Part shown: positions 1 to 8,160 of the stretch, in pieces
Numbering within the stretch: position 1 is the stretch's first letter
How the letters are laid out: every line of letters starts with the position of its first letter
Assembly: GCA_965229005.1 (NCBI GenBank)
Contig: CBDDIP010000001.1
Span: 186,001-250,000, forward strand
Source of the DNA: CBDDIP01 sp965229005
GTDB lineage: Bacteria > Actinomycetota > Acidimicrobiia > Acidimicrobiales > Ilumatobacteraceae
Reading direction: 5' to 3'
Length of the DNA stretch: 64,000 nucleotides
The notes under the pieces: generated by a model
What the model was told of the DNA's origin: nothing
The model's input: the letters and a program-made list of their open reading frames with translations, nothing else
Databases searched by the model: none
Made by a program: the position numbers and the translations under genes

Positions 1-1345
1 GGTCGCGATCGCCACGGTGCCGTTCATGTTGCCGACCGTCGTCGTCGGCGCAGCCTTCGCCGCACTGCTGCCGGAGTCGTGGCAGGGCACCCCGCGCGCC
101 GTCATCGTCGCCCACGTGTTCCTCAACCTTGCCGTCGTGGTGCGTCTCACGGGCGTGGTGTGGTCGGCCATCCCGACCGACCTCACCGGCGCAGCGCGCA
201 CGCTCGGCGCCACGCCGTGGCAGGTCGGTCGACACGTCGTGCTGCCGCTGCTGCGTCCGGCCCTGTGGGCGTCGGCGACGGTCGTCTTCCTGTTCACGTT
301 CACCTCGTTCGGTGTCGTGCGCGTCCTGGGCGGCGCGGCGAACCCGACCCTGGAGGTCGAGATCGCCCGACGGGCAACGCAGCTCGGCGACGTCGGCGGC
401 GCCGCGGTGCTCGCCGTGCTGCAGCTGCTCGTGCTCGCCGCGCTGGTGATCGTCTCCAGCCGACTGCAACGGCGTGCCACCGTGTCGCTCCGGGGCAACG
501 TCGCCCGACGGACGGCGCGCACCCGTCGGCAACGGATCACGCTGGCGCTCACCGCAGGCGGCATCGTCGTCGCGATGGGCGCACCGGTCGTGGCGCTGGT
601 GGCACGGTCGTTCGATCTCGGACACGGCTGGTCGTTGACCGCCTGGCGTCAGCTGCTCAGCGGGACGACCGAGGTTCGACCCGGTGTCAGCCTCGGCATC
701 GCCGCGTGGCCATCCGTCGGTGTCTCCCTGCGGTACGCCGTCGTCGCCGCGACGTTGGCAACGCTGATCGGTGGAGCCGCCGCGCTGTCGATCACGGCGC
801 GCCAGCGAGCGGGGCGGTTGCTCGACGTCGGCACGATGCTGCCGCTCGGCACCTCCGCGGTGACGATCGGTCTCGGGATGCTGATCACGTTCGACGTCGC
901 ACCCGTCGACTGGCGGGCATCGTGGTGGCTGATCCCCGTCGGCCACTCGCTCGTCGCCACGCCCTTCGTCGTCCGGCTGCTCGTCCCCGTGCTGCGCGCC
1001 ATCCCGGCGGACCGGCGTTTGGCGGCGAGCACGCTCGGTGCGTCCCCGACTCGCGCGTGGTGGGAGGTGGACGTGCGCGCGCTGCGCCTCCCGCTGCTGG
1101 CAGGGTTCGGCTTCGCCGCGGCCATCTCCCTCGGCGAGTTCGGGGCGACCACGTTCCTCACCCGCACCGGGCGCGAGACGCTGCCGCTGGCGATCAGCCG
1201 GCTCCTCGGCCGCGCCGGCGCCATCCCGCGCGCCCAGGGCTTCGCGCTGGCGTGCGTGCTGTTCGCCGTCACGGCGACGGTGATCGCGCTCGTCGACACG
1301 TCGACGCGCGACGACCGGGGAGGCGACCGTGCTCGAGGTTCGTGA
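1..1345 (+). CDS. ABC transporter permease, two-domain ThiP/FbpB type (5' partial)
   Basis: Membrane permease of an importer for thiamine, ferric iron or a similar small solute. The frame is open to the window's left edge, so the true start lies upstream. Two copies of the binding-protein-dependent permease domain are visible. Each ends in an EAA-type loop that contacts the ATPase: one around nt 190-310 (motif ARTLGATPW) and one around nt 1024-1145 (motif ASTLGASPT, then SLGEFGAT). Fusion of two permease halves in one chain is typical of ThiP and FbpB. The next gene, the ATPase, overlaps this one by 17 nt, so they form one operon. The substrate-binding protein is presumably upstream. The substrate cannot be decided from this sequence. 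Confidence 0.85.
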   Translation, partial: VAIATVPFMLPTVVVGAAFAALLPESWQGTPRAVIVAHVFLNLAVVVRLTGVVWSAIPTDLTGAARTLGATPWQVGRHVVLPLLRPALWASATVVFLFTFTSFGVVRVLGGAANPTLEVEIARRATQLGDVGGAAVLAVLQLLVLAALVIVSSRLQRRATVSLRGNVARRTARTRRQRITLALTAGGIVVAMGAPVVALVARSFDLGHGWSLTAWRQLLSGTTEVRPGVSLGIAAWPSVGVSLRYAVVAATLATLIGGAAALSITARQRAGRLLDVGTMLPLGTSAVTIGLGMLITFDVAPVDWRASWWLIPVGHSLVATPFVVRLLVPVLRAIPADRRLAASTLGASPTRAWWEVDVRALRLPLLAGFGFAAAISLGEFGATTFLTRTGRETLPLAISRLLGRAGAIPRAQGFALACVLFAVTATVIALVDTSTRDDRGGDRARGS

Positions 1346-1949
1346 CATCACGGTCCGGTTCGGCGAGCGCACCGTGCTCGACCGGTTCTCGATGCGCCTC
1401 GACGACGGCGAGGTGATCGCCCTGCTCGGCCCGTCGGGCAGTGGGAAGAGCACGCTGCTGCGCGTGATCGCCGGGTTGCTCGTGCCCGACGGCGGATCGG
1501 TGCTCGTCGACGAGGCCGACATCACCGAGCTGCCGGCGCACCGGCGCAGCATCGGGCTGGTGTTCCAGGACGAGCAGCTCTTCCCCCACCTCGACGTCGC
1601 CGGCAACATCGGCTTCGGGCTGCGAATGCAGTCCATGAACCGTGCGACGATCGCCGGCCGCGTCGACGAGCTGCTGACGCTGATCGACATGCCGGGCTTC
1701 GGCGCGCGCCGCGTCGGCGAGCTCAGCGGCGGTGAGGCCAAGCGCGTCGCGCTGGCGCGTTCGCTGGCCCCACATCCGCGAGCGCTGCTGCTCGACGAGC
1801 CGTTCACCGGCCTCGACCGCGAGCTTCACGACCGGCTCGTCATCCAGGTCGGCGACATCCTGCGCGCCACCGGCACCTCGGCCATCCTCGTCACCCATGA
1901 TCCCGACGAGGCCGCCTCGATCGCCACGAGGACGTTGCGCCTGACGTGA
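1329..1949 (+). CDS. ABC transporter ATP-binding protein, ThiQ/FbpC-like
   Basis: Cytoplasmic ATPase that energises the permease encoded just upstream. In the 206-residue chain, Walker A is GPSGSGKST (residues 34-42), the Q-loop is VFQDEQ (about 79-83), the signature is LSGGEAKRVAL (132-142), Walker B is ALLLDEP (152-158), and a VTHD switch follows. It is short and ends soon after the switch, with no C-terminal TOBE regulatory domain. That fits ThiQ-like or short FbpC-like ATPases better than MalK types. The GTG start lies inside the 3' end of the permease gene, indicating translational coupling. Confidence 0.88.
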   Translation: MLEVRDITVRFGERTVLDRFSMRLDDGEVIALLGPSGSGKSTLLRVIAGLLVPDGGSVLVDEADITELPAHRRSIGLVFQDEQLFPHLDVAGNIGFGLRMQSMNRATIAGRVDELLTLIDMPGFGARRVGELSGGEAKRVALARSLAPHPRALLLDEPFTGLDRELHDRLVIQVGDILRATGTSAILVTHDPDEAASIATRTLRLT

Positions 1950-1963
1950 CAAGATCCCGGGCC

Positions 1964-2998
1964 ATGCCCGATCCGATCCGTGTTGGCTTCCTCGGTGCGG
2001 GGCTGATCGCCACGTACCACTCGAAGAGCCTCCGTCACAGCCGCGCCGAGGTCGTTCGCGCCGGCGTCTTCGACCCCGACCGCGAGCGGGCGACGGCGTT
2101 CGCCGCAGCGAGCGGGCACCAGGTCTGCGACAGCGAGGACGACGTGCTCGACGGGTGCGACGCCGTCTACATCTGCACGTGGACGAGCGAGCACCCACGG
2201 CAGCTGGCCAAGGCACTGGCCCGCGGGCTGCACGTGTTCTGCGAGAAGCCACTGGCGACGTCACTCGCCGGTGCGGAGGAGATGGCCCGAGCGGCCGCCC
2301 GAGCCGGCGTCGCCAACCAGGTCGGTCTGGTGCTGCGTCGTTCACCGACGTTCAACTGGGCCCGCCACCTGGCCAACGATCCGGCCGCCGGGCGGATCAT
2401 GAGCGTCGTGTTCCGTGACGACCAGTTCATCCCGATCCAGGGTCACTACGCGTCGACGTGGCGAGCGGACAAGGAACTCGTCGGGGCGGGCACGCTGATC
2501 GAGCACAGCATCCACGACGTCGACATGTTGCGCTTCGTCGTCGGTGACATCGACACAGTCAGCGCACACACCGCCAACTTCCACGGCCACGACGGGATCG
2601 AGGACGTCGCCTCGGCGACGCTGCGGTTCGCCGGTGGCGCGATCGGCACGCTGACGAGCGTCTGGCACGACAACCTCGCCCGGCCGAGCCTGCGCCGCGT
2701 GGAGATCTTCTGCGCCAACCGGCACATCGTCATCGACGGTGACGACTGGTTCGGTCCGGTCAGCTGGACCGACAGCGGCGGCACCACCGGATCGCTGGAG
2801 GGCGCCGATCTCGAGGCGGCAGTGGTGCCCCTGCTGGACGGCACGACCAACCCCGACGGCGAGTTCATCCGCGCCATCCACGAAGCACGACCGGCGTCGC
2901 CCGACCTCGCGATCGCGGTCGAGGCCCACCGGATCGTCGACGCGATGTACCGATCCGCCGCAGCAGACGGCGCGGCGACGCGAGTGACTCGTGGCTGA
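1964..2998 (+). CDS. Gfo/Idh/MocA family NAD(P)-dependent oxidoreductase
   Basis: Predicted NAD(P)-dependent dehydrogenase acting on a sugar, inositol or related polyol. The N-terminal Rossmann fold has a dinucleotide motif of GFLGAGLIA type at about residues 8-16. The family EKP motif (FCEKPLATS) supplies the usual catalytic lysine, and the C-terminal alpha/beta domain contains the GTLIEHSIHDVD stretch. ATG 1964 is chosen because it starts directly at the Rossmann strand; an in-frame GTG at 1946 overlapping the previous stop would add six residues. The gene follows the ABC genes closely and precedes an acetyltransferase with an 8-nt overlap. The substrate is not determinable. Confidence 0.85.
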   Translation: MPDPIRVGFLGAGLIATYHSKSLRHSRAEVVRAGVFDPDRERATAFAAASGHQVCDSEDDVLDGCDAVYICTWTSEHPRQLAKALARGLHVFCEKPLATSLAGAEEMARAAARAGVANQVGLVLRRSPTFNWARHLANDPAAGRIMSVVFRDDQFIPIQGHYASTWRADKELVGAGTLIEHSIHDVDMLRFVVGDIDTVSAHTANFHGHDGIEDVASATLRFAGGAIGTLTSVWHDNLARPSLRRVEIFCANRHIVIDGDDWFGPVSWTDSGGTTGSLEGADLEAAVVPLLDGTTNPDGEFIRAIHEARPASPDLAIAVEAHRIVDAMYRSAAADGAATRVTRG

Positions 2999-3443
2999 GG
3001 GTTCGCCCCTGCGCGTCGTTCGCCTGACGGCCGAGGAGACGCACGGGCTGCGCCTCGACGTGCTACGCCGCGACATGGACACCCAGGTCGTCACCTTCCC
3101 CGAGGACGCCGATCCGGCGGCGGTGCACCTCGGCGTTCGCGATGGCGACGAGCTGGTCGCCACCTCCACCTGGATCCCGCGTCCGTACGAGGGGCGACCC
3201 GCGGTGCAGCTGCGCGGCATGGCCACTGCATGGGATCGACAGGGCACCGGGCTCGGCGGTGTGCTGATCGACGCCGGTGTCGCTCACGCCCGATCGATCG
3301 GGGTGGACGTGGTGTGGGCAAACGCCCGCGACTCGGCACTGGCGTTCTACGAACGGCATGGATTCGTCGTCGCCGGCGAGGGCTTCAACGACGCCTCGAC
3401 CACCAAGCTGCCCCACCACGTGGTCGTTCGCCACCTGTCCTGA
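2991..3443 (+). CDS. GNAT family N-acetyltransferase
   Basis: Small (150-residue) acetyl-CoA-dependent acyltransferase. The acetyl-CoA binding segment is recognisable as RGMATAWDRQGTGLGGVLI (R/Q-x-x-G-x-G/A type) near residues 75-93, followed by the NARDSALAFYERHGFVVAGE stretch that marks motif B of the fold. GTG 2991 lies inside the end of the upstream oxidoreductase gene, so the two are probably co-translated. The acceptor substrate is unknown. Confidence 0.85.
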   Translation: MAEGSPLRVVRLTAEETHGLRLDVLRRDMDTQVVTFPEDADPAAVHLGVRDGDELVATSTWIPRPYEGRPAVQLRGMATAWDRQGTGLGGVLIDAGVAHARSIGVDVVWANARDSALAFYERHGFVVAGEGFNDASTTKLPHHVVVRHLS

Positions 3444-3491
3444 CGTCGTCGTTTTCCGCTCCGACCGCGTCGGCACGGTTCTGTGTGTCTG

Positions 3492-3737
3492 ATGATCGAT
3501 GCGACGTTCGCCGGCCGAAGTGCTGCCCTCCGCGCGCTCGGGGCCCGACTGGACCGGTTGTCGGTGCACGGCCTCGGCACGTTCGCCGACGAGCGAACGT
3601 GGGTCGGCCCGACGCCGCAACGGTGCGCCGACGACCTTCGCCGGTTGCGACTGGATCTCGTCGCCGCCGCGGCCGAGCTGCGCACGGCGGCTCACCGTCT
3701 CGATCTCCACGTCGAACTTCCGCCGGTGAGAACGTGA
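3492..3737 (+). CDS. small WxG-motif helical protein (WXG100-like), hypothetical
   Basis: An 81-residue protein that I read as a helical hairpin: an N-terminal helix (AALRALGARLDRL), a turn carrying W-V-G-P near residue 38, and a long Ala/Leu/Arg-rich second helix (CADDLRRLRLDLVAAAAELRTAAHRL). The central W-x-G and the length resemble WXG100 secretion partners, although it is shorter than the usual 100 residues. No signal peptide is present. ATG 3492 is preferred; GTG 3483 in the same frame is also possible. It lies 13 nt before a 590-residue gene, which suggests a pair. No type VII secretion ATPase occurs in the window, so a secretion role is an inference from shape only. Confidence 0.6.
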   Translation: MIDATFAGRSAALRALGARLDRLSVHGLGTFADERTWVGPTPQRCADDLRRLRLDLVAAAAELRTAAHRLDLHVELPPVRT

Positions 3738-3750
3738 CGGTGCGCGTCTG

Positions 3751-5523
3751 ATGGGATGGATGGCCTACGACGCGATCGCGGTTCGGCGCTTGGAGGTGGC
3801 GATGCGAGCTGCGCTCGATGAGCTGGACTCGCTGCGCAGCGCGCTCGCTCTCGACGAGCGAGCAGCCGCCGATGCGAGACGCGCAGTCGACCGCGCTCGC
3901 AGTGGGCTGCGTGACACGTGGCTGCCGTTCCTCGTGCCGTTCAACGGATGCCGCGTGTTGGACGGCTATCGACCGGCAAGCGTCGACATCGGCGACCTCA
4001 GTCAGGTCCTCACGCAGGCCGCACTCCGCGCCGGCGACGGTTGGCTGCTCAGCACCGACCCGCTGCAGGACGACGCCGCGACGGTGACGTTCGCGGAAGC
4101 GACCGCCCTCGGGGAGCGCCTCGCCGGCGACGACCTCGGCGCGCTGGACGACGACGCCGACCTCGCCGAGATCCAGGCCCAACTGGAGGTCATCGGCCGC
4201 GACTCGATCCTGTCTGCGGCGTTCGCCCGAGCGTTCGATGACTGGGACGGACTCGCGGATCTGCTCGCCGGGCAACGGTTGACGCGCCAGGTCCACGACG
4301 ACAACGACGGCGTCGAGCGCATCGACGGCGTGGCCGCCGCACTGGGCACGGTGCTCGCACGGGCCACCCCGCCGGACGTGCTCGCCTCGCGAGCCGCGAC
4401 GATGGAGCCGTACACCGAGGCGCTCCTGTTCGCCCGGTCGGGCCTCGATGCAGACGCCCTCGCCCGACTCGCCGACGAGTCGCTGCTGCGCTGGCGGACG
4501 GACCCGCTGGGCGCTGACGGCTACGGGCGGCCGGACGTCGCCGCGATGCTCGGTGACAACGCTGCCGACCTCTGGTTCCGAGGGCTGCTCGCCACACCCG
4601 GTGGCTGCACGGCCTTCGTCGAGCTGGCCGCGGACCACCCGATCGTCCTGTGGAGCACGGCAACCGACCAAGCGCTGGCGATCGACGTCGCGATCTCCGG
4701 CACCGACCCGGCTCGGATGTCCACGTCCATGGCCGGGTACATCGTGCCGTCGTTGATCGCCTGGTTTCCGACCGGATCCGATCCGACTCGCGACCTGCTG
4801 TACCTCGACGTGATGCGCGACGACGAACAGCGTGCGGCGCTTGGCCGCTTGATCGCGCCGTGGCTGATCAACTTCTCCCCGCAGTCCACCGCGTGGCCGC
4901 AGGATGCGACCGACAAGCGAGACCTCCTGGCGATGGTGCTCGACGACGAGGCTGCGTTCGACGAACTGATGACGATGGGACACGACGTGGCGACCGGCAT
5001 CGTCACCGTGGACGAGACCCAGCGGCTGCGGGAGATCTCGGGAATGCTCACGCTGCTGTTCCAGCTCGGCCTTCGCCAGCGCGTCGCCGACAGCGAGTCC
5101 CGGATCGCCGCGTGGAGCTTCCTCGCGTCCATACCCGCCGCGTCCCTCGACCCGTTCCCAGGTGTGGTCGCAGGAGCGGCGACCACGGCGGTTGGCAGCG
5201 CCGGCGTGTTCGGTCCGACGCCGGAACACGTTCGTGGCGACGCGGCATGGGACGAGTCGTGGATCCGCACGCTCGCCGCGTCGACCGTGGTGTCGACGGC
5301 GGTGGCGCAGATGACCTCGCACGGCCTGATGCCTCCCGGCGCGACCTCGCCACCGGAGCCCGACCCCGACAGCGACAACCCAGAGCACGACTACGACGAG
5401 GCGTACACGCGGTGGGAGCGCGAGACCTTCGACGATGCGCATGAAGCGGCGCGAGCGTTCATCCACGAGCGGGAGTCGATCTTCGTCAACGCGTCATCAG
5501 CCGCGCTCGATGTCGCCGGGTGA
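3751..5523 (+). CDS. hypothetical protein, 590 aa, partner of small WxG-like protein
   Basis: I do not recognise a family. The first ~60 residues look like two amphipathic helices rich in Ala, Arg and Leu, ending in a WLPFLVPF segment. The middle is mostly helical with several hydrophobic patches (for example the stretch around TSMAGYIVPSLIAWF) but no clear signal peptide or membrane anchor. The tail is acidic, rich in Pro, Asp and Glu (PPEPDPDSDNPEHDYDEAY), followed by a final helix. ATG 3751 or ATG 3760 could start it. The arrangement of a small WxG protein followed by a large helical protein recalls LXG/WXG effector pairs, but I see no toxin domain. Confidence 0.7.
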   Translation: MGWMAYDAIAVRRLEVAMRAALDELDSLRSALALDERAAADARRAVDRARSGLRDTWLPFLVPFNGCRVLDGYRPASVDIGDLSQVLTQAALRAGDGWLLSTDPLQDDAATVTFAEATALGERLAGDDLGALDDDADLAEIQAQLEVIGRDSILSAAFARAFDDWDGLADLLAGQRLTRQVHDDNDGVERIDGVAAALGTVLARATPPDVLASRAATMEPYTEALLFARSGLDADALARLADESLLRWRTDPLGADGYGRPDVAAMLGDNAADLWFRGLLATPGGCTAFVELAADHPIVLWSTATDQALAIDVAISGTDPARMSTSMAGYIVPSLIAWFPTGSDPTRDLLYLDVMRDDEQRAALGRLIAPWLINFSPQSTAWPQDATDKRDLLAMVLDDEAAFDELMTMGHDVATGIVTVDETQRLREISGMLTLLFQLGLRQRVADSESRIAAWSFLASIPAASLDPFPGVVAGAATTAVGSAGVFGPTPEHVRGDAAWDESWIRTLAASTVVSTAVAQMTSHGLMPPGATSPPEPDPDSDNPEHDYDEAYTRWERETFDDAHEAARAFIHERESIFVNASSAALDVAG

Positions 5524-5570
5524 TCGCAACGCGGTCGCCCTGCCCCTGCCGGCGGGTGCAGACTCCTGCG

Positions 5571-6392
5571 GTGAACCTCGACGAGTTGCGAGCGCTGCCG
5601 CGACCGATGGCGTTCGTGCTCCCGGGTGGCGGGGCGCTGGGCGCGTACCAGGTCGGGATCCTGCGCGCGCTCGCCGCCGCCCAGCTGGAGCCTGATCTGC
5701 TCGTCGGTGTTTCGGCCGGCGCGATGAACGCTGCGCTGTTCGCGTGGAACCGCGGCACCGAGGGCCTCGAGCGCGTCGAAGCGCTGTGGCGCAACGTGCG
5801 CCGGCGCGACCTGTTGCGCGTCAACCCCGGCCGGATGGCATTGGCCGTCACCGGTCGCAGGCCGTCCTTCCTCGACAGCCGCCACGGCGAGGCGTTCCTG
5901 CGCCTGCATCTCGGGAACCGACGCATCGAGGACGCACCAACTCGACTGGCGATCATCGCCACCGACCTGAGCACCGGCCGTTCGGCGGTGATCGATCGCG
6001 GGGAAGTCGTCATCGCGATCATGGCCAGCACGGCGTTCCCCGGCGTCTACCCGCCGGTGACGATCGACGGTCGCACGTTCGTCGACGGCGGGGTGGTCGC
6101 CGACATCCCGCTCGACGACACGGCGCGGCTCGGTGCGCACAGCGCGGTGGTGATCACCGTGCCTCCACTGGCCGAGAGCCCGCCGCCGCAGCACCCGCTG
6201 GACATCCTCTTCCGCGCGTCCACGTGGGGCGTCGAAGCCCACGGCCGCACGATGCTGGCCCGACCGCCGGCCGGGCTGACCGTGATCGAGATCCCTGCGC
6301 CACCGTCGTCGGTGACCACCTTCGCCGTCGGTGACGGCGGCGCCATCATGGACGACGCCTTCGCCCACACCCAGACCTGGCTTTCCACGTAG
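5571..6392 (+). CDS. patatin-like phospholipase family protein
   Basis: Serine acyl hydrolase of the patatin/RssA type, expected to cleave phospholipid or other acyl esters. Three family landmarks are present: the glycine-rich oxyanion loop LPGGGALGAYQVG near the N terminus, the nucleophile elbow G-V-S-A-G, and the DGG motif (FVDGGVVADIP) carrying the catalytic Asp of the Ser-Asp dyad. No signal peptide is visible. GTG 5571 is preferred because it starts just ahead of the oxyanion loop; GTG 5520, overlapping the previous stop, would add 17 residues without family resemblance. It converges on the next gene across a hairpin. Confidence 0.88.
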   Translation: MNLDELRALPRPMAFVLPGGGALGAYQVGILRALAAAQLEPDLLVGVSAGAMNAALFAWNRGTEGLERVEALWRNVRRRDLLRVNPGRMALAVTGRRPSFLDSRHGEAFLRLHLGNRRIEDAPTRLAIIATDLSTGRSAVIDRGEVVIAIMASTAFPGVYPPVTIDGRTFVDGGVVADIPLDDTARLGAHSAVVITVPPLAESPPPQHPLDILFRASTWGVEAHGRTMLARPPAGLTVIEIPAPPSSVTTFAVGDGGAIMDDAFAHTQTWLST

Positions 6393-6394
6393 TC

Positions 6395-6413
6395 GGGTTC
6401 GCCGAGCGAACCC
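6395..6413. terminator. hairpin between convergent genes
   Basis: Perfect 7-bp inverted repeat GGGTTCG / CGAACCC with a 5-nt loop, lying between the stop codons of two convergent genes. It has no T-run, so it would be a weak or bidirectional terminator; the role is inferred from position. Confidence 0.5.
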
Positions 6414-6418
6414 AAGAG

Positions 6419-7096
6419 TCACGGGTAGATGCCGGCGGGTTCGAGGCCGTCGATGTCGGCTCTTCCGAACAACCAGGCGAGGCGCAGCCAGTCCGGCGCT
6501 GCCAGTGCTTCGGCGGGCAGCGTGGTCAAGCCCATCGGCTTGCGACTGGCCCAGATCATGGTCAGCCGGCCGAGCTCGGCGCGCACGAACGTCGCAGGGA
6601 GCAACGGCCAGTCGTAGCCCGCTCCGAGATCGATGTGGTGCACCGATACCTCGCGCCACCGGACCCACGGGATGTCACGAGCCGGCCGAGGCCCGAACAG
6701 GGTCATGCCGGAGACCTCCCATGCCTCGGCCGACAACCGCGCCCAACTGCCCTCCAGCGACCAGATCGTGCGGCGCACGTCGTCGACGAGGTCCTGCATC
6801 GGCCGGTCGGCACCGGCGGCGATGTCGTCCTCGCGTTCGGCGAAGCCGCCGGGGTACATGTCCCACGACTCACTGCGCGCCGCCCCGTCGATCATGCGCT
6901 GCAGGCCCTCGGCGTTGCGGGCGATGTGGCTCAGCACGTGACCCGCTGACCACCCCGGCAGCAGCGACGGTGATGCCGGATCGAAGCCGTCATCGGCCAA
7001 CCGATCGAGGTGCGCCAGGAGCACCTGGTGCGCGCCGGCGACCCCGGCGACGTCGTCGTCGAGCTGCCGTTGACGTTGTGCTTCGAGATCGGCCAT
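6419..7096 (-). CDS. maleylpyruvate isomerase family mycothiol-dependent protein
   Basis: DinB-like four-helix bundle protein of the mycothiol-dependent maleylpyruvate isomerase family. The N terminus (residues about 1-150) carries the LLPGWSAGHVLSHIARNAEGL stretch, whose His is part of the usual metal site, and a later REVSVHHIDLGAGYDW stretch supplies further His. Members use mycothiol, a thiol confined to actinobacteria, but many, including probably this one, have no assigned reaction. ATG 7096 is chosen because a TACGGT element sits 7 nt upstream; a longer frame upstream would overlap the divergent gnd gene. Confidence 0.8.
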   Translation of the reverse strand: MADLEAQRQRQLDDDVAGVAGAHQVLLAHLDRLADDGFDPASPSLLPGWSAGHVLSHIARNAEGLQRMIDGAARSESWDMYPGGFAEREDDIAAGADRPMQDLVDDVRRTIWSLEGSWARLSAEAWEVSGMTLFGPRPARDIPWVRWREVSVHHIDLGAGYDWPLLPATFVRAELGRLTMIWASRKPMGLTTLPAEALAAPDWLRLAWLFGRADIDGLEPAGIYP

Positions 7097-7103
7097 CGAT
7101 CGC

Positions 7104-7109
7104 ACCGTA
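7104..7109 (-). promoter_or_regulatory. -10-like element of a probable leaderless transcript
   Basis: TACGGT ends 7 nt before the ATG of the minus-strand mycothiol-dependent protein gene, a spacing that places the transcription start at or next to the start codon. Confidence 0.5.
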
Positions 7110-7139
7110 ACCGGGTCGGGAACGTGGCAACCTGTCCTC

Positions 7140-8159
7140 ATGCAACTCGCGATGGTCGGTCTCGGTCGGATGGGCGCCAACATGGTGAGGCGGCTGCAGC
7201 GAGCAGGCCACGATTGCGTGGCCTACGACCTGAGCGCCGCCGCCGTGGAGTCCATGGTCGCCGAAGGAGCTCGCGGTGCGACGACGCCGCAGGAGCTGGT
7301 GGCATCGCTCGACGCGCCGCGCAACATCTGGTTGATGGTCCCGGCTGCGTTCGTCGGTGAGACGATCGACCGCTTCCTCCCACTGCTCGAGCCCGGCGAC
7401 ACGCTGATCGACGGCGGCAACTCGTGGTACCGCGACGACGTCGATCGGTCCGTGCCGCTGGCTGCGAAAGGCGTCAACTACCTCGACGTCGGGACCAGTG
7501 GCGGCGTGTTCGGCCTCGAGCGCGGCTACTGCCTGATGGTCGGCGGCCCCACCGAAGCGGTGCAGCGGCTCGCCCCGATCTTCGACACCCTGGCCCCCGG
7601 CATCGGCGACATCGAGCGCACACCGGGACGCGCAGGAGATCCGCCGACGGAGGAACGCGGTTGGTTGCACTGCGGCCCGAGCGGCGCGGGCCACTTCGTG
7701 AAGATGGTCCACAACGGCATCGAGTACGGGCTGATGGCCGCCTACGCCGAGGGCCTGAACGTGCTGGCAAGCGCCAACATCGGCGCCGCCGATCGGCCGA
7801 AGGACGCCGAGACCGCGCCGCTGACCCATCCCGAGTACTACCAGTACGACTTCGATCTGGCGGCGATCACCGAGCTGTGGCGACGCGGCAGCGTGGTGGC
7901 CAGCTGGCTGCTCGACCTCACCGCGTCGGCGCTGCACGCCGATCCGCAGCTGTCGGCGTTCGAAGGACGGGTCAGCGACAGCGGCGAGGGCCGTTGGACC
8001 GTGCACGCGGCGATCGACGAGGGCGTGCCGGTGCCGGTGCTCAGCGCATCGCTGTACGAACGGTTCAGCTCGCGGGGTCGGGGCGACACCGCCAACAAGA
8101 TCCTCTCCGCCATGCGCGCCCAGTTCGGCGGCCATGCAGAGTCGAAGGGCGCGCACTGA
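7140..8159 (+). CDS. gnd: 6-phosphogluconate dehydrogenase (decarboxylating), short type
   Basis: Oxidative pentose phosphate pathway enzyme converting 6-phosphogluconate to ribulose 5-phosphate with release of CO2. Residues 5-14 form the Rossmann motif GLGRMGANM. The DGGNSWYRDD stretch and the catalytic GPSGAGHFVKMVHNGIEYG stretch, with its Lys and the following HN, match the family. At 339 residues it is of the short GntZ/YqeC (often NAD-preferring) type rather than the ~470-residue NADP type. The coenzyme is inferred from length only. It is followed within 1 nt by zwf, so both oxidative steps are encoded together. Confidence 0.92.
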   Translation: MQLAMVGLGRMGANMVRRLQRAGHDCVAYDLSAAAVESMVAEGARGATTPQELVASLDAPRNIWLMVPAAFVGETIDRFLPLLEPGDTLIDGGNSWYRDDVDRSVPLAAKGVNYLDVGTSGGVFGLERGYCLMVGGPTEAVQRLAPIFDTLAPGIGDIERTPGRAGDPPTEERGWLHCGPSGAGHFVKMVHNGIEYGLMAAYAEGLNVLASANIGAADRPKDAETAPLTHPEYYQYDFDLAAITELWRRGSVVASWLLDLTASALHADPQLSAFEGRVSDSGEGRWTVHAAIDEGVPVPVLSASLYERFSSRGRGDTANKILSAMRAQFGGHAESKGAH

Positions 8160-8160
8160 G

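Noticed and set aside
3385..5466. 693-residue minus-strand open frame
   Set aside because: Antisense shadow of the 590-residue gene; Arg/Gly-rich composition and no family resemblance. High GC leaves such frames open by chance.
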